From a cyanobacterium PCC 7702 (GTDB taxonomy: Bacteria > Cyanobacteriota > Cyanobacteriia > Cyanobacteriales > Nostocaceae): DNA of 64,000 bases. The DNA is taken from positions 2,677,777 through 2,741,776 of the forward strand of contig KB235926.1 of NCBI GenBank assembly GCA_000332255.1, in the 5' to 3' direction. The number at the start of each line of letters is the position of its first letter. Within the stretch, counting starts at the first letter, position 1. The notes under the pieces are model-generated. The model saw nothing but the letters and a program-made list of their open reading frames with translations, was not told the origin of the DNA and did no database searches. Positions 53,980 to 63,474 of the stretch are shown here, piece after piece. Both the position numbers and the translations under genes were made by a program.

Positions 53980-56775
53980 ATGCTAAAAACTTTGTTGGGC
54001 GATCCCAACGCTCGGAAGCTAAAAAAATACCAACCTTACGTTACAGAAATTAACCTCTTAGAAGAAGACATACAAGCTCTTTCTGATGAGGAACTCAAAG
54101 GCAAAACAGCAGAGTTTAAACAACGTCTGGCCAAAGGCGAAACTTTAGACGATATTTTGCCAGAAGCTTTTGCTGTAGTCAGGGAAGCTGCACGCAGAGT
54201 CCTTGGATTGCGTCACTTTGATGTCCAGCTGCTAGGCGGTATTATCCTACACGCCGGTCAAATAGCGGAAATGAAAACTGGAGAGGGTAAAACTTTGGTT
54301 GCAACCTTACCCAGCTATTTGAACGCTCTGACCGGTAAAGGTGTACACGTTGTTACCGTTAACGATTACCTAGCTCGCCGAGACGCAGAATGGATGGGAC
54401 AGGTACATCGCTTCTTGGGACTGAGTGTAGGGCTGATTCAAGCTACCATGAGTCCTCAAGAACGAAAGAAAAACTATGACTGTGATATTACCTACGTCAC
54501 CAATAGCGAGGTGGGCTTTGACTACCTGCGCGATAACATGGCAACATCCATGGCAGATGTGGTACAGCGTCCCTTCCACTATTGCGTTATTGACGAGGTA
54601 GACTCGATTTTAATTGATGAAGCGCGAACGCCATTAATTATTTCCGGACAAGTAGAACGACCAACAGAAAAATACACCGAAGCAACTCGTATTGCCAACG
54701 CTCTCAAAAAAGACGAACATTACGAAGTAGACGAAAAAGCTCGCAACGTACTGCTGACGGACGAAGGCTTTGCAGAAGCAGAAAGGCTTTTGGGAGTCAA
54801 AGATTTGTTCGATCCGGAAGATCCGTGGGCGCACTTTGTATTTAATGCTATTAAAGCTAAAGAGCTGTTCCTCAAAGATGTAAACTACATCGTCCGCAAC
54901 GGAGAAGTGGTGATCGTAGACGAATTTACCGGACGCGTACTTCCCGGACGACGCTGGAGTGACGGACTGCATCAAGCCATAGAAGCCAAAGAAGGAGTAG
55001 AAATCCAACCCGAAACCCAAACTTTGGCAACTATTACCTACCAAAATCTGTTTTTGCTGTATCCAAAATTAGCTGGAATGACCGGAACGGCAAAGACAGA
55101 AGAAGCAGAATTTGAAAAAATTTACAAATTAGAAGTAACGGTTATTCCCACCAACAGACCAATAAGGCGTCAGGATTTTCCTGACATGGTGTTTAAAAAC
55201 GAAGCCGGGAAGTGGAAGGCGATCGCCAAAGAATGTGCCGAAATGCACCGACTTGGCAGACCCGTGCTCGTAGGAACCACCAGCGTCGAAAAATCAGAAT
55301 ACCTCAGCCAGCTACTCAAGCAGATGAACATTCCTCACGAACTGCTCAATGCCCGACCAGAAAATGTTGAGCGAGAAGCAGAAATCATCGCTCAAGCCGG
55401 ACGTAAAGGGGCTGTTACTATTGCTACAAACATGGCCGGTAGAGGTACAGATATTATCTTGGGCGGTAACTCTGAGTACATGGCTCGTCTGAAATTGCGG
55501 GAATACTTCATGCCTCGAATTGTTAAACCAGAAGACGAGGACGTATTTACTGTTCACAGAGCCGGTGGTTTACCTCCTGCAGCCAGTAGTGGTGGTCAAG
55601 GCTTCGCCCCCACAAGAAAAGTCAAAACTTGGAAAGCATCGCCGCAAGTGTTCCCAACTCAACTTTCCAAAGAAACAGAACAGCTGCTCAAACAAGCAGT
55701 AGAATACGCAGTACGAGAATACGGTGAGCGCAGCTTACCAGAACTAGAAGCAGAAGATAAAGTAGCCATCGCCGCAGAAAAAGCTCCCACTAACGACCCA
55801 GTGATTCAGAAATTACGGGAAGCATACAAACGCATCAAACAAGAATATGATGCATTTACCAGCCGCGAACACCAAGAAGTAGTGGAATTGGGAGGTTTGC
55901 ACGTTATAGGTACAGAACGCCACGAGTCACGGCGGATCGACAACCAACTGCGCGGACGAGCTGGAAGACAAGGTGACCCTGGTTCGACAAGATTTTTCCT
56001 CAGCTTAGAGGACAACCTCATGCGCATCTTCGGCGGCGATCGCGTCGCCAGATTGATGGAAATGTTTAATGTAGAAGAAGACATGCCCATCGAATCTGGA
56101 ATGCTGACCCGCAGTTTAGAAGGCGCCCAGAAAAAAGTTGAAACCTACTACTACGACATCCGCAAGCAGGTATTTGAATATGACGAAGTCATGAACAACC
56201 AGCGCAAAGCCATTTATGCAGAACGTCGCCGGGTGTTGGAAGGTCAAGACTTAAAAGAACAAGTAATTGATTATGCTGAAAGAACGATGGACGACATCGT
56301 TGATTATTACATAAACCCCGACTTACCCTCGGAAGAATGGGAATTAGACAAACTGGTAGACAAGGTCAAAGAATTTGTCTATCTGTTGTCAGATTTACAA
56401 CCAAGTCAATTACAAGATATGTCCGTTGGCGAGATTAAAGCTTTTTTACACGAACAAGTGCGGATCGCCTACGACATCAAAGAAGCTCAAATAGACCAAA
56501 TCCAACCCGGACTGATGCGCCAAGCCGAAAGATTCTTTATCTTACAGCGAATAGATACTCTTTGGCGCGAACACTTGCAACAAATGGACGCACTGCGCGA
56601 GTCTGTTGGACTGCGGGGTTACGGCCAAAAAGACCCGTTAATAGAATATAAAACAGAAGGATATGAACTCTTCTTGGATATGATGGTTAACATCCGTCGG
56701 GACGTAGTATACTCGCTGTTTATGTTCCAACCCCAACCCCAGCCAGTAGTGCAAACATCTTCAGAAATGGTTTAG
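53980..56775 (+). CDS. secA: Preprotein translocase subunit SecA
   Basis: The ATPase motor of the Sec pathway, driving protein export and thylakoid insertion. 931 aa. Walker [25 protein letters not shown]-like box [17 protein letters not shown], peptide-crosslinking region after about residue 220, second nucleotide fold with [15 protein letters not shown] and [19 protein letters not shown], and the helical scaffold/wing domains. An insert around residues 515-620 ([20 protein letters not shown] and more) is common in cyanobacteria. The C-terminal Zn-binding linker of E. coli SecA is absent and the protein ends [16 protein letters not shown], as in other cyanobacteria. The start [20 protein letters not shown] is standard. 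Confidence 0.98.
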   Translation: MLKTLLGDPNARKLKKYQPYVTEINLLEEDIQALSDEELKGKTAEFKQRLAKGETLDDILPEAFAVVREAARRVLGLRHFDVQLLGGIILHAGQIAEMKTGEGKTLVATLPSYLNALTGKGVHVVTVNDYLARRDAEWMGQVHRFLGLSVGLIQATMSPQERKKNYDCDITYVTNSEVGFDYLRDNMATSMADVVQRPFHYCVIDEVDSILIDEARTPLIISGQVERPTEKYTEATRIANALKKDEHYEVDEKARNVLLTDEGFAEAERLLGVKDLFDPEDPWAHFVFNAIKAKELFLKDVNYIVRNGEVVIVDEFTGRVLPGRRWSDGLHQAIEAKEGVEIQPETQTLATITYQNLFLLYPKLAGMTGTAKTEEAEFEKIYKLEVTVIPTNRPIRRQDFPDMVFKNEAGKWKAIAKECAEMHRLGRPVLVGTTSVEKSEYLSQLLKQMNIPHELLNARPENVEREAEIIAQAGRKGAVTIATNMAGRGTDIILGGNSEYMARLKLREYFMPRIVKPEDEDVFTVHRAGGLPPAASSGGQGFAPTRKVKTWKASPQVFPTQLSKETEQLLKQAVEYAVREYGERSLPELEAEDKVAIAAEKAPTNDPVIQKLREAYKRIKQEYDAFTSREHQEVVELGGLHVIGTERHESRRIDNQLRGRAGRQGDPGSTRFFLSLEDNLMRIFGGDRVARLMEMFNVEEDMPIESGMLTRSLEGAQKKVETYYYDIRKQVFEYDEVMNNQRKAIYAERRRVLEGQDLKEQVIDYAERTMDDIVDYYINPDLPSEEWELDKLVDKVKEFVYLLSDLQPSQLQDMSVGEIKAFLHEQVRIAYDIKEAQIDQIQPGLMRQAERFFILQRIDTLWREHLQQMDALRESVGLRGYGQKDPLIEYKTEGYELFLDMMVNIRRDVVYSLFMFQPQPQPVVQTSSEMV

Positions 56776-56825
56776 GTGAGAACAAATACTTCAAAATTAC
56801 TTCCTGCCAACTTAAGATGCAATGG

Positions 56826-56860
56826 GGTAAAGGTTTTCATTTCACCTTTGCCCTTTTTGC
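56826..56860 (+). terminator. Terminator after secA
   Basis: GGTAAAGGT (56826-56834) and ACCTTTGCC (56844-56852) form a 9-bp stem with one G-T pair, followed by CTTTTTGCC. It lies about 50 bases past the secA stop. A second perfect stem, TAATAGTT/AACTATTA (56862-56869 and 56877-56884), follows immediately. Confidence 0.65.
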
Positions 56861-56884
56861 CTAATAGTTCGGAATTAACTATTA

Positions 56885-57232
56885 GCTCTTCGTACCAACC
56901 ATACTGCCTGCTTTTGCAGACACCAAAAAAGAACTGCAGCATTTAGTAGGTGATTTCATCAGTCAGCCATGGGAACAATTCGTGTTATGTTGAGCTTGTG
57001 GGACCTTTTTTGAAAGGATAAAAAATGAAATTAAAGGTAAAAACCAGGTTCAAAAAATCCTCGGTTTGCTCTGGAGCTTAATTTTATAGCTCTCAACAAA
57101 TCACTTGCAGCCGATTTAAGTAGGTGAAGCGTACACAAGCAAACAACTAGCTGGAATGTAGCACCTATAAGTTTGCTGCTTTTAGTAAAAGCTATTTGGT
57201 AAAATTTGTAAGGTTTCTAGAAGCTCTGAGCA
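56885..57232. other. Upstream region of plsX, no gene seen
   Basis: Some 350 bases between the secA terminators and plsX. I see no open frame of convincing composition and no repeat. The promoter of the plsX-fabH-fabD cluster is expected here. Confidence 0.4.
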
Positions 57233-58282
57233 ATGGGATCGACTTGCGTAAGGATCGCAATTGACGCAATGGGAGGGGATCGCGCACCTGGAGAAATTGT
57301 TGCCGGCGCGCTGCGGGCACGTGAAGAACTGGGTGTGGAAGTACTGTTGGTAGGGGATCCCCAAAAAATTGAAGCAGTATTGCCAGCTAAAAAACATGTA
57401 GGGCAAAAAGTGCAGATCGTAGCCGCCGAGGATGCGATCTCCATGGACGAAGAAGCTCTAAGCAGCATCAGACGCAAACCAAAAGCCTCTATCAATGTGG
57501 CGATGGATTTGGTCAAAAAAGGACAAGCAGATGCCGTGGTTTCTGCCGGTCACTCAGGTGCAGCAATGGCAGCAGCTTTGCTTCGCTTGGGACGACTGCC
57601 AGGAATCGACCGTCCGGCAATTGGTGCGGTGTTTCCCACCATAATAGCTAGCAAGCAAGTCCTCATACTTGATGTCGGCGCTAATGTAGACTGTCGTCCA
57701 AAATTTTTAGAGCAGTTTGCTGTCATGGGGGCAATCTACAGCCAGTATGTTTTAGGTGTTCCCGAACCAAAAGTAGGTTTGTTGAATATCGGTGAAGAAG
57801 ACTGTAAAGGCAACGATGCAGCTGTGCGCGCTCATCAACTACTACGGGAAAATCCCCAAATTACTTTTATTGGCAATGCAGAAGGAAGAGACGTACTTTC
57901 CGGTCGCTTTGACGTGATTGTGTGTGACGGTTTTGTAGGCAACGTGCTGCTAAAATTCGCTGAAGCAGTTGGAGAAGTAGTACTGCAAATTATCAGGGAA
58001 GAATTGCCCCAAGGATGGTACGGTCAGCTGGGAACGGCAATTTTAAAACCCAACCTCAAGCGTATCAAACAGCGGGTAGATCACGCAGAACACGGAGGAG
58101 CTTTGCTTTTAGGCGTAGATGGTATCTGCATCATCAGTCACGGTAGCTCCCAAGCACCTTCAATTTTTAACGCTATTCGCTTAGCGAAAGAAGCAGTTGA
58201 CAACCAAGTACTGCAAAGAATTCAATCTCAATGTCAAAACCAAAGCAATGTCGGGCAATTGTGGCCCAATAGCAGTCAATAG
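57233..58282 (+). CDS. plsX: Phosphate acyltransferase PlsX
   Basis: Makes acyl-phosphate from acyl-ACP for the PlsY step of phospholipid synthesis. 349 aa starting MGSTCVRIAIDAMGGDRAPG, with the family motifs AVVSAGHSGAAMAAALLRLG and LLNIGEEDCKGNDAAVRAHQ, then GNAEGRDVLSGRFDVIVCDG and EHGGALLLGVDGICIISHGS. The protein is cytosolic or peripherally membrane-bound. It is followed by fabH (102 bases later) and fabD, the usual cluster linking fatty-acid and phospholipid synthesis. STRR-like heptamer remnants lie in the gap to fabH. Confidence 0.96.
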   Translation: MGSTCVRIAIDAMGGDRAPGEIVAGALRAREELGVEVLLVGDPQKIEAVLPAKKHVGQKVQIVAAEDAISMDEEALSSIRRKPKASINVAMDLVKKGQADAVVSAGHSGAAMAAALLRLGRLPGIDRPAIGAVFPTIIASKQVLILDVGANVDCRPKFLEQFAVMGAIYSQYVLGVPEPKVGLLNIGEEDCKGNDAAVRAHQLLRENPQITFIGNAEGRDVLSGRFDVIVCDGFVGNVLLKFAEAVGEVVLQIIREELPQGWYGQLGTAILKPNLKRIKQRVDHAEHGGALLLGVDGICIISHGSSQAPSIFNAIRLAKEAVDNQVLQRIQSQCQNQSNVGQLWPNSSQ

Positions 58283-58384
58283 TTATTTTTTAAGTGTAGT
58301 TGGTCATTTGTCATTGATAAGAATTACAGGCAAAGCACTAATAACTAAAGACCACAAAAAGCTAATAGCTTGGGAGAAGCTAGA

Positions 58385-59377
58385 GTGCAAAACACAGGAA
58401 TAGCAATTACAGGAAGTGGCTCGGCTATACCAGCTACTTTTCTGGATAATCAGGGGCTGACCAAACTGGTGGAAACGTCTGACGAATGGATAATCACAAG
58501 AACCGGAATTCGTCAAAGACGCATAGCCAAAAAAGATGAGTCTTTGGCAGCACTAGCTGCTACTGCTAGCAAAAGAGCGATCGCTATGGCAGGAATTACA
58601 CCACCAGAGCTAGATTTGATTTTGCTGGCAACCTCTACACCAGATGATTTGTTCGGCAGTGCCTGTCAAATTCAAGCACTGTTAGGAGCCACAAGAGCAG
58701 TAGCTTTTGACTTAACTGCTGCTTGCTCCGGTTTTGTATTTGGCTTAGTTACAGCCGCTCAGTTTATCAAAACTAATGTGTATAAAAATGTACTGTTAGT
58801 CGGAGCAGATATCCTTTCTCGTTGGGTGAATTGGCAGGATCGCCGCACTTGCATACTATTCGGAGATGCAGCTGGAGCAGTAGTATTGCAGGCAAACCAA
58901 AGCGATCGCTTGCTAGGCTTCGAACTCAAAAGTGATGGTAGCCAAAATAACTGCCTCAACCTCCCCTTCCACGGTCAGTCAAAAGAACTCACCCCTGGTG
59001 TTTTTATCAGCCAAGGTAACTTCCAGCCCATCACAATGAACGGTAAAGAAGTTTATCGTTTTGCAGTACAAAAAGTACCGGAAGTAATAGATAAAGCATT
59101 GTTTCGCGCCAATCTTTGTGCCGAGCAAATAGACTGGTTACTACTGCATCAAGCAAATCAACGCATTCTTGATGCTGTTGCCCAACGTCTAAACATTCCC
59201 CAACAAAAAGTAATCAGTAATATTGCCTACTATGGCAATACCTCCGCCGCTTCGATTCCCCTTGCTTTAGATGAAGCAGTAAGACAAGGCAAAATCAAAT
59301 CCAACGACATTATCGCTGCATCGGGTTTTGGAGCTGGATTAACCTGGGGAGCAGCAATTTTTCAATGGGGTAGATAA
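58385..59377 (+). CDS. fabH: 3-oxoacyl-ACP synthase III
   Basis: Starts fatty-acid synthesis by condensing acetyl-CoA with malonyl-ACP. 330 aa from a GTG at 58385 (MQNTGIAITGSGSAIPATFL), with a Shine-Dalgarno-like GGGAGAAG at the right distance. Catalytic triad: Cys114 in DLTAACSGFVFG, His in WLLLHQANQRIL and Asn in IAYYGNTSAASIP. The Gly-rich C-terminus GFGAGLTWGAAIFQW is typical. It follows plsX and precedes fabD (57 bases). Confidence 0.96.
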   Translation: MQNTGIAITGSGSAIPATFLDNQGLTKLVETSDEWIITRTGIRQRRIAKKDESLAALAATASKRAIAMAGITPPELDLILLATSTPDDLFGSACQIQALLGATRAVAFDLTAACSGFVFGLVTAAQFIKTNVYKNVLLVGADILSRWVNWQDRRTCILFGDAAGAVVLQANQSDRLLGFELKSDGSQNNCLNLPFHGQSKELTPGVFISQGNFQPITMNGKEVYRFAVQKVPEVIDKALFRANLCAEQIDWLLLHQANQRILDAVAQRLNIPQQKVISNIAYYGNTSAASIPLALDEAVRQGKIKSNDIIAASGFGAGLTWGAAIFQWGR

Positions 59378-59434
59378 GGTTAATTGCTTGCAGTCAAACT
59401 TGCCAACGACGATCGAACATTTCATAACTTGAAA

Positions 59435-60319
59435 ATGACTAAAACAGCATGGGTTTTCCCCGGACAAGGTTCCCAATCACTGGGAATGGGAATGGATCTA
59501 TTAGAACTACCACTAGCGAAGAAAAAATTTGCTCAAGCAGAAGAAATTTTAGGCTGGTCTGTAATCGAAATCTGCCAAAATGATGGTGAAAAATTATCGC
59601 GCACTCTTTACACCCAACCTTGTCTGTACGTAGTAGAAAGCATTCTTGCCGATCTTCTTCTCGAAAAAGAACAGCCCCATCTCGTTGCTGGTCACAGCTT
59701 AGGAGAATACCTTGCTCTTTACGTTGCTGGCGTGTTTGATTGGACTTGCGGGTTAAAGTTGGTACAGCGCCGGGCACAATTGATGGACAGTGCTGCTGGC
59801 GGAATGATGGCGGCTTTAATGAACTTCGATCCTGAAAAACTGGAAAAAGTTATCGCCGCCACTTCCGATGTTGTGGTGGCAAATGATAACAGTCCGGCAC
59901 AAGTAGTAATTTCAGGCACACCAGCGGCAGTAGAAACAGTGATATCGCAAGTGAACGCCAAGCGCGCAGTTCCTTTGAAAGTCTCTGGAGCATTTCATTC
60001 TCCTTTTATGGCAGCAGCAGCGGCAGAGTTAGAAAAAATCCTAGAATCAGTCAAATTTAATACAGCTAAAATTCCAGTTCTCTCGAATGTAGAACCAACT
60101 GCTTGTGTAGAGGCAGATATACTAAAACAGCGTTTGAAACAACAAATGACAGGAAAAGTGCGCTGGCGAGAAATTTGCCTGGCACTACCAGAATACGGCA
60201 TAGAACGAGTAGTCGAAGTTGGTCCCGCAAATGTGTTAACCGGTTTGATTAAACGCAGCTGCTCTAAGTTAATTTTGGAGAATATACGTACTAGTGCGGA
60301 TTTACTAGCTCTCAAATAA
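59435..60319 (+). CDS. fabD: Malonyl-CoA:ACP transacylase
   Basis: Transfers malonate from CoA to acyl carrier protein. 294 aa from the ATG at 59435 (MTKTAWVFPGQGSQSLGMGM). The active site Ser88 is in LVAGHSLGEYLALYVAG, and His is in VSGAFHSPFMAAA. The QGSQ oxyanion motif near the N-terminus and VVEVGPANVLTGLIKR near the end are typical. The frame is open from a TTG at 59384, but the start at 59435 matches the family. The stop overlaps the stop of the convergent glycosidase gene by 8 bases. Confidence 0.96.
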   Translation: MTKTAWVFPGQGSQSLGMGMDLLELPLAKKKFAQAEEILGWSVIEICQNDGEKLSRTLYTQPCLYVVESILADLLLEKEQPHLVAGHSLGEYLALYVAGVFDWTCGLKLVQRRAQLMDSAAGGMMAALMNFDPEKLEKVIAATSDVVVANDNSPAQVVISGTPAAVETVISQVNAKRAVPLKVSGAFHSPFMAAAAAELEKILESVKFNTAKIPVLSNVEPTACVEADILKQRLKQQMTGKVRWREICLALPEYGIERVVEVGPANVLTGLIKRSCSKLILENIRTSADLLALK

Positions 60320-62387
60320 CGTGAAGGTGGCGAATGACCTCTGCAACCGACTTAGCTTGAGCGATCGCACCTTTGGGTGCATGAGGCTCATCGCCATCAA
60401 AAATCTCGGAAATAGAGCCAAGACAAGCATCATACAGAAGATGTTCTAATAAGGGTTGCCAGTTAAAGGGTAGCGCCTCCTGGGGATAAAAACGCTGCCA
60501 AGCTCGAATGTAAGGACCGAGCAACCAACTCCATACCGTACCTTGATGGTAAGAGCGATCGCGCTGTGCGGGACTACCTGCATATTTACCGATGTACTCA
60601 GGGTCAGCAGGATCGAGACTGCGAAGGCCGTAGGGTGTAAGCAAGCGATAAGTAGCCCGCTGCAATATCTGACGTCCCTGCTGCTCAGAAAAAGCACAAT
60701 GGGCAAGGGAAAGTGCAATTACTGCATTGGGGCGCACTTGAGAATTTCGGCGGTCGTCCGGCTCAATGGTATCGTATAAATAACCAAGCTGGGAATTCCA
60801 AAACTTTTGCAGTGAGTCTTTTACCTGTTGGGCATGTTGGCTGTAGCGTCGAGCCTGCTTGGCCAAACGACTCGGGTCGGTAACGGAATCCTGCTCGCTC
60901 AAGACTTCTGCCCAGCGAGAAGCCCAACACAAAGCTGAGTACCACAAAGCATTAACTTCCACCGGTTTACCGCGACGAGGCGTTACCGGTTGTCCGTCAA
61001 CTACTGCGTCCATCCAAGTCAAAGCTACACCACGAGCATCCCAGCCAACTAACCCATCCATGGAATCAACCTGGATGTTGTAGCGCGTACCACCAATAAA
61101 AGCTTTGTAGATTTGCTGCACCACAGGATATTGCTCTGCCAAAAATTGCCAGTCCTGCGTGGCTTCTAAGTACAGCCCTAAAGTTTCAATCCACCACAAT
61201 GACGTGTCTATACTGTTATAGAATGGTTCGTTCCCCACATCTAAAAACCCATTGGGAATTAGACCGTGGCGACAGTGAAGCCCAAGAAATCGCAAAATTT
61301 CCTTTGCCAGGTGAAAACGCTCTAAAACCAGCGCTAATCCTGGTAAAGCAATCAACGTATCGCGTCCCCAATCATTGAACCAATGGTAACCAGAAATAAT
61401 GCTAAAACTTGCAGTGGCAACTCTATAAACAATAAATTTATCGGCTGCTCGCAGTAACTGCTGCCAAATTAAATGCTGAGAATTGGCTGCTGGAGAGTCT
61501 TTTATACTCCCGCCACTACTAATAATTTGCCGCTCCCATCCAAAAATTTGACTAAGTCGCTCTTGTTCTATTTCTACAGCTTCTGCAAAAGTGTCGTCGG
61601 TAAGCTTGCTTTGGTTTTTGTCCGGAAAACCTACTTTTGCTTCCAGGGTAACTGTTTCCCCAGGTTTGAGAGTCACCATTAAATAACCGGGACTGTAAAG
61701 GTCTTCCCGATCGCTTAGTCCTCGCCGTGTTTCCTCTGGTAAATGATAATTCCAGTACCATACTGCATCTGGCTGGTATTTTCCCCGCGTCCAGCGCAAA
61801 TGCCAAGGCGTTCCAAATACCCCTGCGTTCATAGCTTGCAAGCAGACTCGATCCTCGCCGAGCAGCTGGGAAAAATGCAGGTCAGAAACCGCTTTTTGTT
61901 GGTCGTGAAAGTCGCGATCGCCAATTAACAACCGCAATTTTAAAATCGCAACTTCGCTACCCTCATAACGATATTGAATTAAAAGGCGATTGCTAATGCT
62001 AGAACAAACAGGAATTTTCTCTGCGTGGGCAAAGATTTCCCCTTCTCCTAACCCGTAAGGCATTATTAATTGTCTGCTTAACTGCCAGTTGTCGTTACCC
62101 CAAATCCACTTTGGAACTGGATTAATATCAAAAAAGCGCAGCAACTCGTAACCCGTCGGATCGATCTGACCGCCACCCCAGAAATTCGTTCCTAATGGTA
62201 TAACTTCCTTTGGTAGTTCTAAACTAGCTTCTAGGTGGGAAAGCAGCAGAATCCGCCCAGAAGGTGGATTGGTGGCAGCAAACAGCCAGCCGTGGTAAGT
62301 TCGGGTACGGACATCCGAAACTGTTCCGCTGGCAAAGCTTCCCAAGCCGTTTGTAAGCAACCATTCTCTCGTATCTAAATCTACCAT
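60312..62387 (-). CDS. Glycogen-debranching-type glycosidase (amylo-alpha-1,6-glucosidase family)
   Basis: A 691-aa (alpha/alpha)6-barrel glycoside hydrolase. The N-terminal beta domain (about 1-250; REWLLTNGLGSFASGTVSDV, RTRTYHGWLFAATNPPSGR) is the debranching enzyme N-terminal domain. The catalytic half (about 290-690) contains SGYHWFNDWGRDTLIALPGL, GLIPNGFLDVGNEPFYNSID, TWMDAVVDGQPVTPRRGKPV and SPAQRDRSYHQGTVWSWLLG. The acid residues in FNDWGRDT and TWMDA are those expected in the family. It probably trims alpha-1,6 branches of glycogen or a related glucan. Its 3' end overlaps fabD by 8 bases on the opposite strand. Confidence 0.9.
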   Translation of the reverse strand: MVDLDTREWLLTNGLGSFASGTVSDVRTRTYHGWLFAATNPPSGRILLLSHLEASLELPKEVIPLGTNFWGGGQIDPTGYELLRFFDINPVPKWIWGNDNWQLSRQLIMPYGLGEGEIFAHAEKIPVCSSISNRLLIQYRYEGSEVAILKLRLLIGDRDFHDQQKAVSDLHFSQLLGEDRVCLQAMNAGVFGTPWHLRWTRGKYQPDAVWYWNYHLPEETRRGLSDREDLYSPGYLMVTLKPGETVTLEAKVGFPDKNQSKLTDDTFAEAVEIEQERLSQIFGWERQIISSGGSIKDSPAANSQHLIWQQLLRAADKFIVYRVATASFSIISGYHWFNDWGRDTLIALPGLALVLERFHLAKEILRFLGLHCRHGLIPNGFLDVGNEPFYNSIDTSLWWIETLGLYLEATQDWQFLAEQYPVVQQIYKAFIGGTRYNIQVDSMDGLVGWDARGVALTWMDAVVDGQPVTPRRGKPVEVNALWYSALCWASRWAEVLSEQDSVTDPSRLAKQARRYSQHAQQVKDSLQKFWNSQLGYLYDTIEPDDRRNSQVRPNAVIALSLAHCAFSEQQGRQILQRATYRLLTPYGLRSLDPADPEYIGKYAGSPAQRDRSYHQGTVWSWLLGPYIRAWQRFYPQEALPFNWQPLLEHLLYDACLGSISEIFDGDEPHAPKGAIAQAKSVAEVIRHLHVI

Positions 62388-62531
62388 TTGCTACTCAAAA
62401 TCGTTATGAGTATGATATACTTGTAACAGTTCGTAAATAAAGCTGTCAGGGTGTGGACAGGAGAGCGTTACCTGTACACAAAGAGAAAGTAGGCAGCTAG
62501 AAGACACACCTAAGTTCAAGGAGAATTAGTT

Positions 62532-63131
62532 ATGTCAACAGAAGGATGCCTTCGTGTTGGTCAAAGCGCTCCCGATTTTACAGCCACAGCTGTAGTAGAT
62601 CAGGAATTTAAAACGATCAAACTTTCCGACTATCGCGGTAAATATGTCGTTTTATTTTTCTATCCCCTAGACTTTACATTTGTTTGCCCTACTGAAATTA
62701 TTGCCTTCAGCGATCGCTACGAAGATTTTAAGAAACTCAACACAGAAATTCTAGGTGTTTCTGTTGATAGCGAATTTTCCCACTTAGCATGGATTCAAAC
62801 GGATCGCAAGCAGGGCGGTGTTGGCGACTTGAATTATCCTCTTGTTTCTGACATCAAGAAAGAAATCAGCGCTGCCTATAACGTTCTCGATCCTGCAGCT
62901 GGCATTGCCTTACGGGGTTTATTTATTATTGACAAAGATGGTATCATTCAGCACGCTACCATTAACAACCTAGCCTTTGGTCGCAACGTTGATGAAACCC
63001 TGCGGACACTGCAAGCTATTCAGTACGTACAGTCTCACCCCGATGAAGTTTGTCCTGCTGGTTGGAAACCGGGCGACAAGACAATGATTCCCGATCCGGT
63101 GAAATCTAAAGTCTACTTTGCTGCTGTTTAA
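62532..63131 (+). CDS. 2-Cys peroxiredoxin
   Basis: A typical 2-Cys thiol peroxidase that reduces H2O2 and organic peroxides with electrons from thioredoxin or NTRC. 199 aa: peroxidatic Cys52 in [20 protein letters not shown], resolving Cys174 in [17 protein letters not shown]. The catalytic Thr and Pro are in the same peroxidatic loop, and [13 protein letters not shown] plus the YF-containing C-terminus (KSKVYFAAV) suggest a sensitive, hyperoxidisable type. A clear Shine-Dalgarno (AAGGAG) precedes the ATG at 62532, and a strong intrinsic terminator follows. Confidence 0.97.
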   Translation: MSTEGCLRVGQSAPDFTATAVVDQEFKTIKLSDYRGKYVVLFFYPLDFTFVCPTEIIAFSDRYEDFKKLNTEILGVSVDSEFSHLAWIQTDRKQGGVGDLNYPLVSDIKKEISAAYNVLDPAAGIALRGLFIIDKDGIIQHATINNLAFGRNVDETLRTLQAIQYVQSHPDEVCPAGWKPGDKTMIPDPVKSKVYFAAV

Positions 63132-63162
63132 TACAGTAACAATAACAATACAGATAAATAAC

Positions 63163-63208
63163 AACCACAGATAAACATCTTTTGAGCTTGTCTATCTGTG
63201 GTTTTTTT
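63163..63208 (+). terminator. Rho-independent terminator of the peroxiredoxin gene
   Basis: AACCACAGAT (63163-63172) and ATCTGTGGTT (63194-63203) are perfect 10-bp arms, followed by a run of seven T. It is a textbook intrinsic terminator about 30 bases past the stop. Confidence 0.85.
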
Positions 63209-63234
63209 GTGAGAGAAATTCAACAGCCATGGGG

Positions 63235-63419
63235 AAAAATGTCGAGTTTTTTGAGCTTGCAAAGTTGGACAAGCGTTAGGAGAACCTTTACCAGCTTAAT
63301 TTGTATTGGACAAACAAGGCAAGCTTCGCTACAAACATTTGTTTTCCTTTTTGCATCCCAATGACAGTGTCGACACTTTGCTGGCACAATTCCATTGTTT
63401 AGTTGAAAATTGTGGCTAA
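63235..63419 (+). pseudogene. Redoxin (AhpC/TSA-like) pseudogene fragment
   Basis: A broken thioredoxin-fold remnant behind the peroxiredoxin terminator. One frame reads KVGQALGEPLPA, is cut by an in-frame TAA (63297-63299), and continues FVLDKQGKLRYKHLFSFLHP, then NDSVDTLLAQFHCLVENCG to a stop at 63417. The segment FVLDKQGKLRYKHLFSF has the usual strand pattern of redoxin C-terminal halves (YVLDREGKLRY-like). The N-terminal half with the redox-active Cys is missing. It probably derives from a gene once next to the peroxiredoxin. Confidence 0.55.
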
Positions 63420-63455
63420 TGGTTAATAGTGAATAGCAATTAACAATTAACCATT
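63418..63455 (-). terminator. Inverted repeat at the 3' end of the DnaJ gene
   Basis: AATGGTTAAT (63418-63427) and ATTAACCATT (63446-63455) are perfect 10-bp arms with an 18-base loop, lying 20 bases past the DnaJ stop on the minus strand. AT-rich. It may be a transcription end or a TAATGG-type repeat remnant. Confidence 0.45.
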
Positions 63456-63474
63456 TTAACTACTGCGAAAGTTT

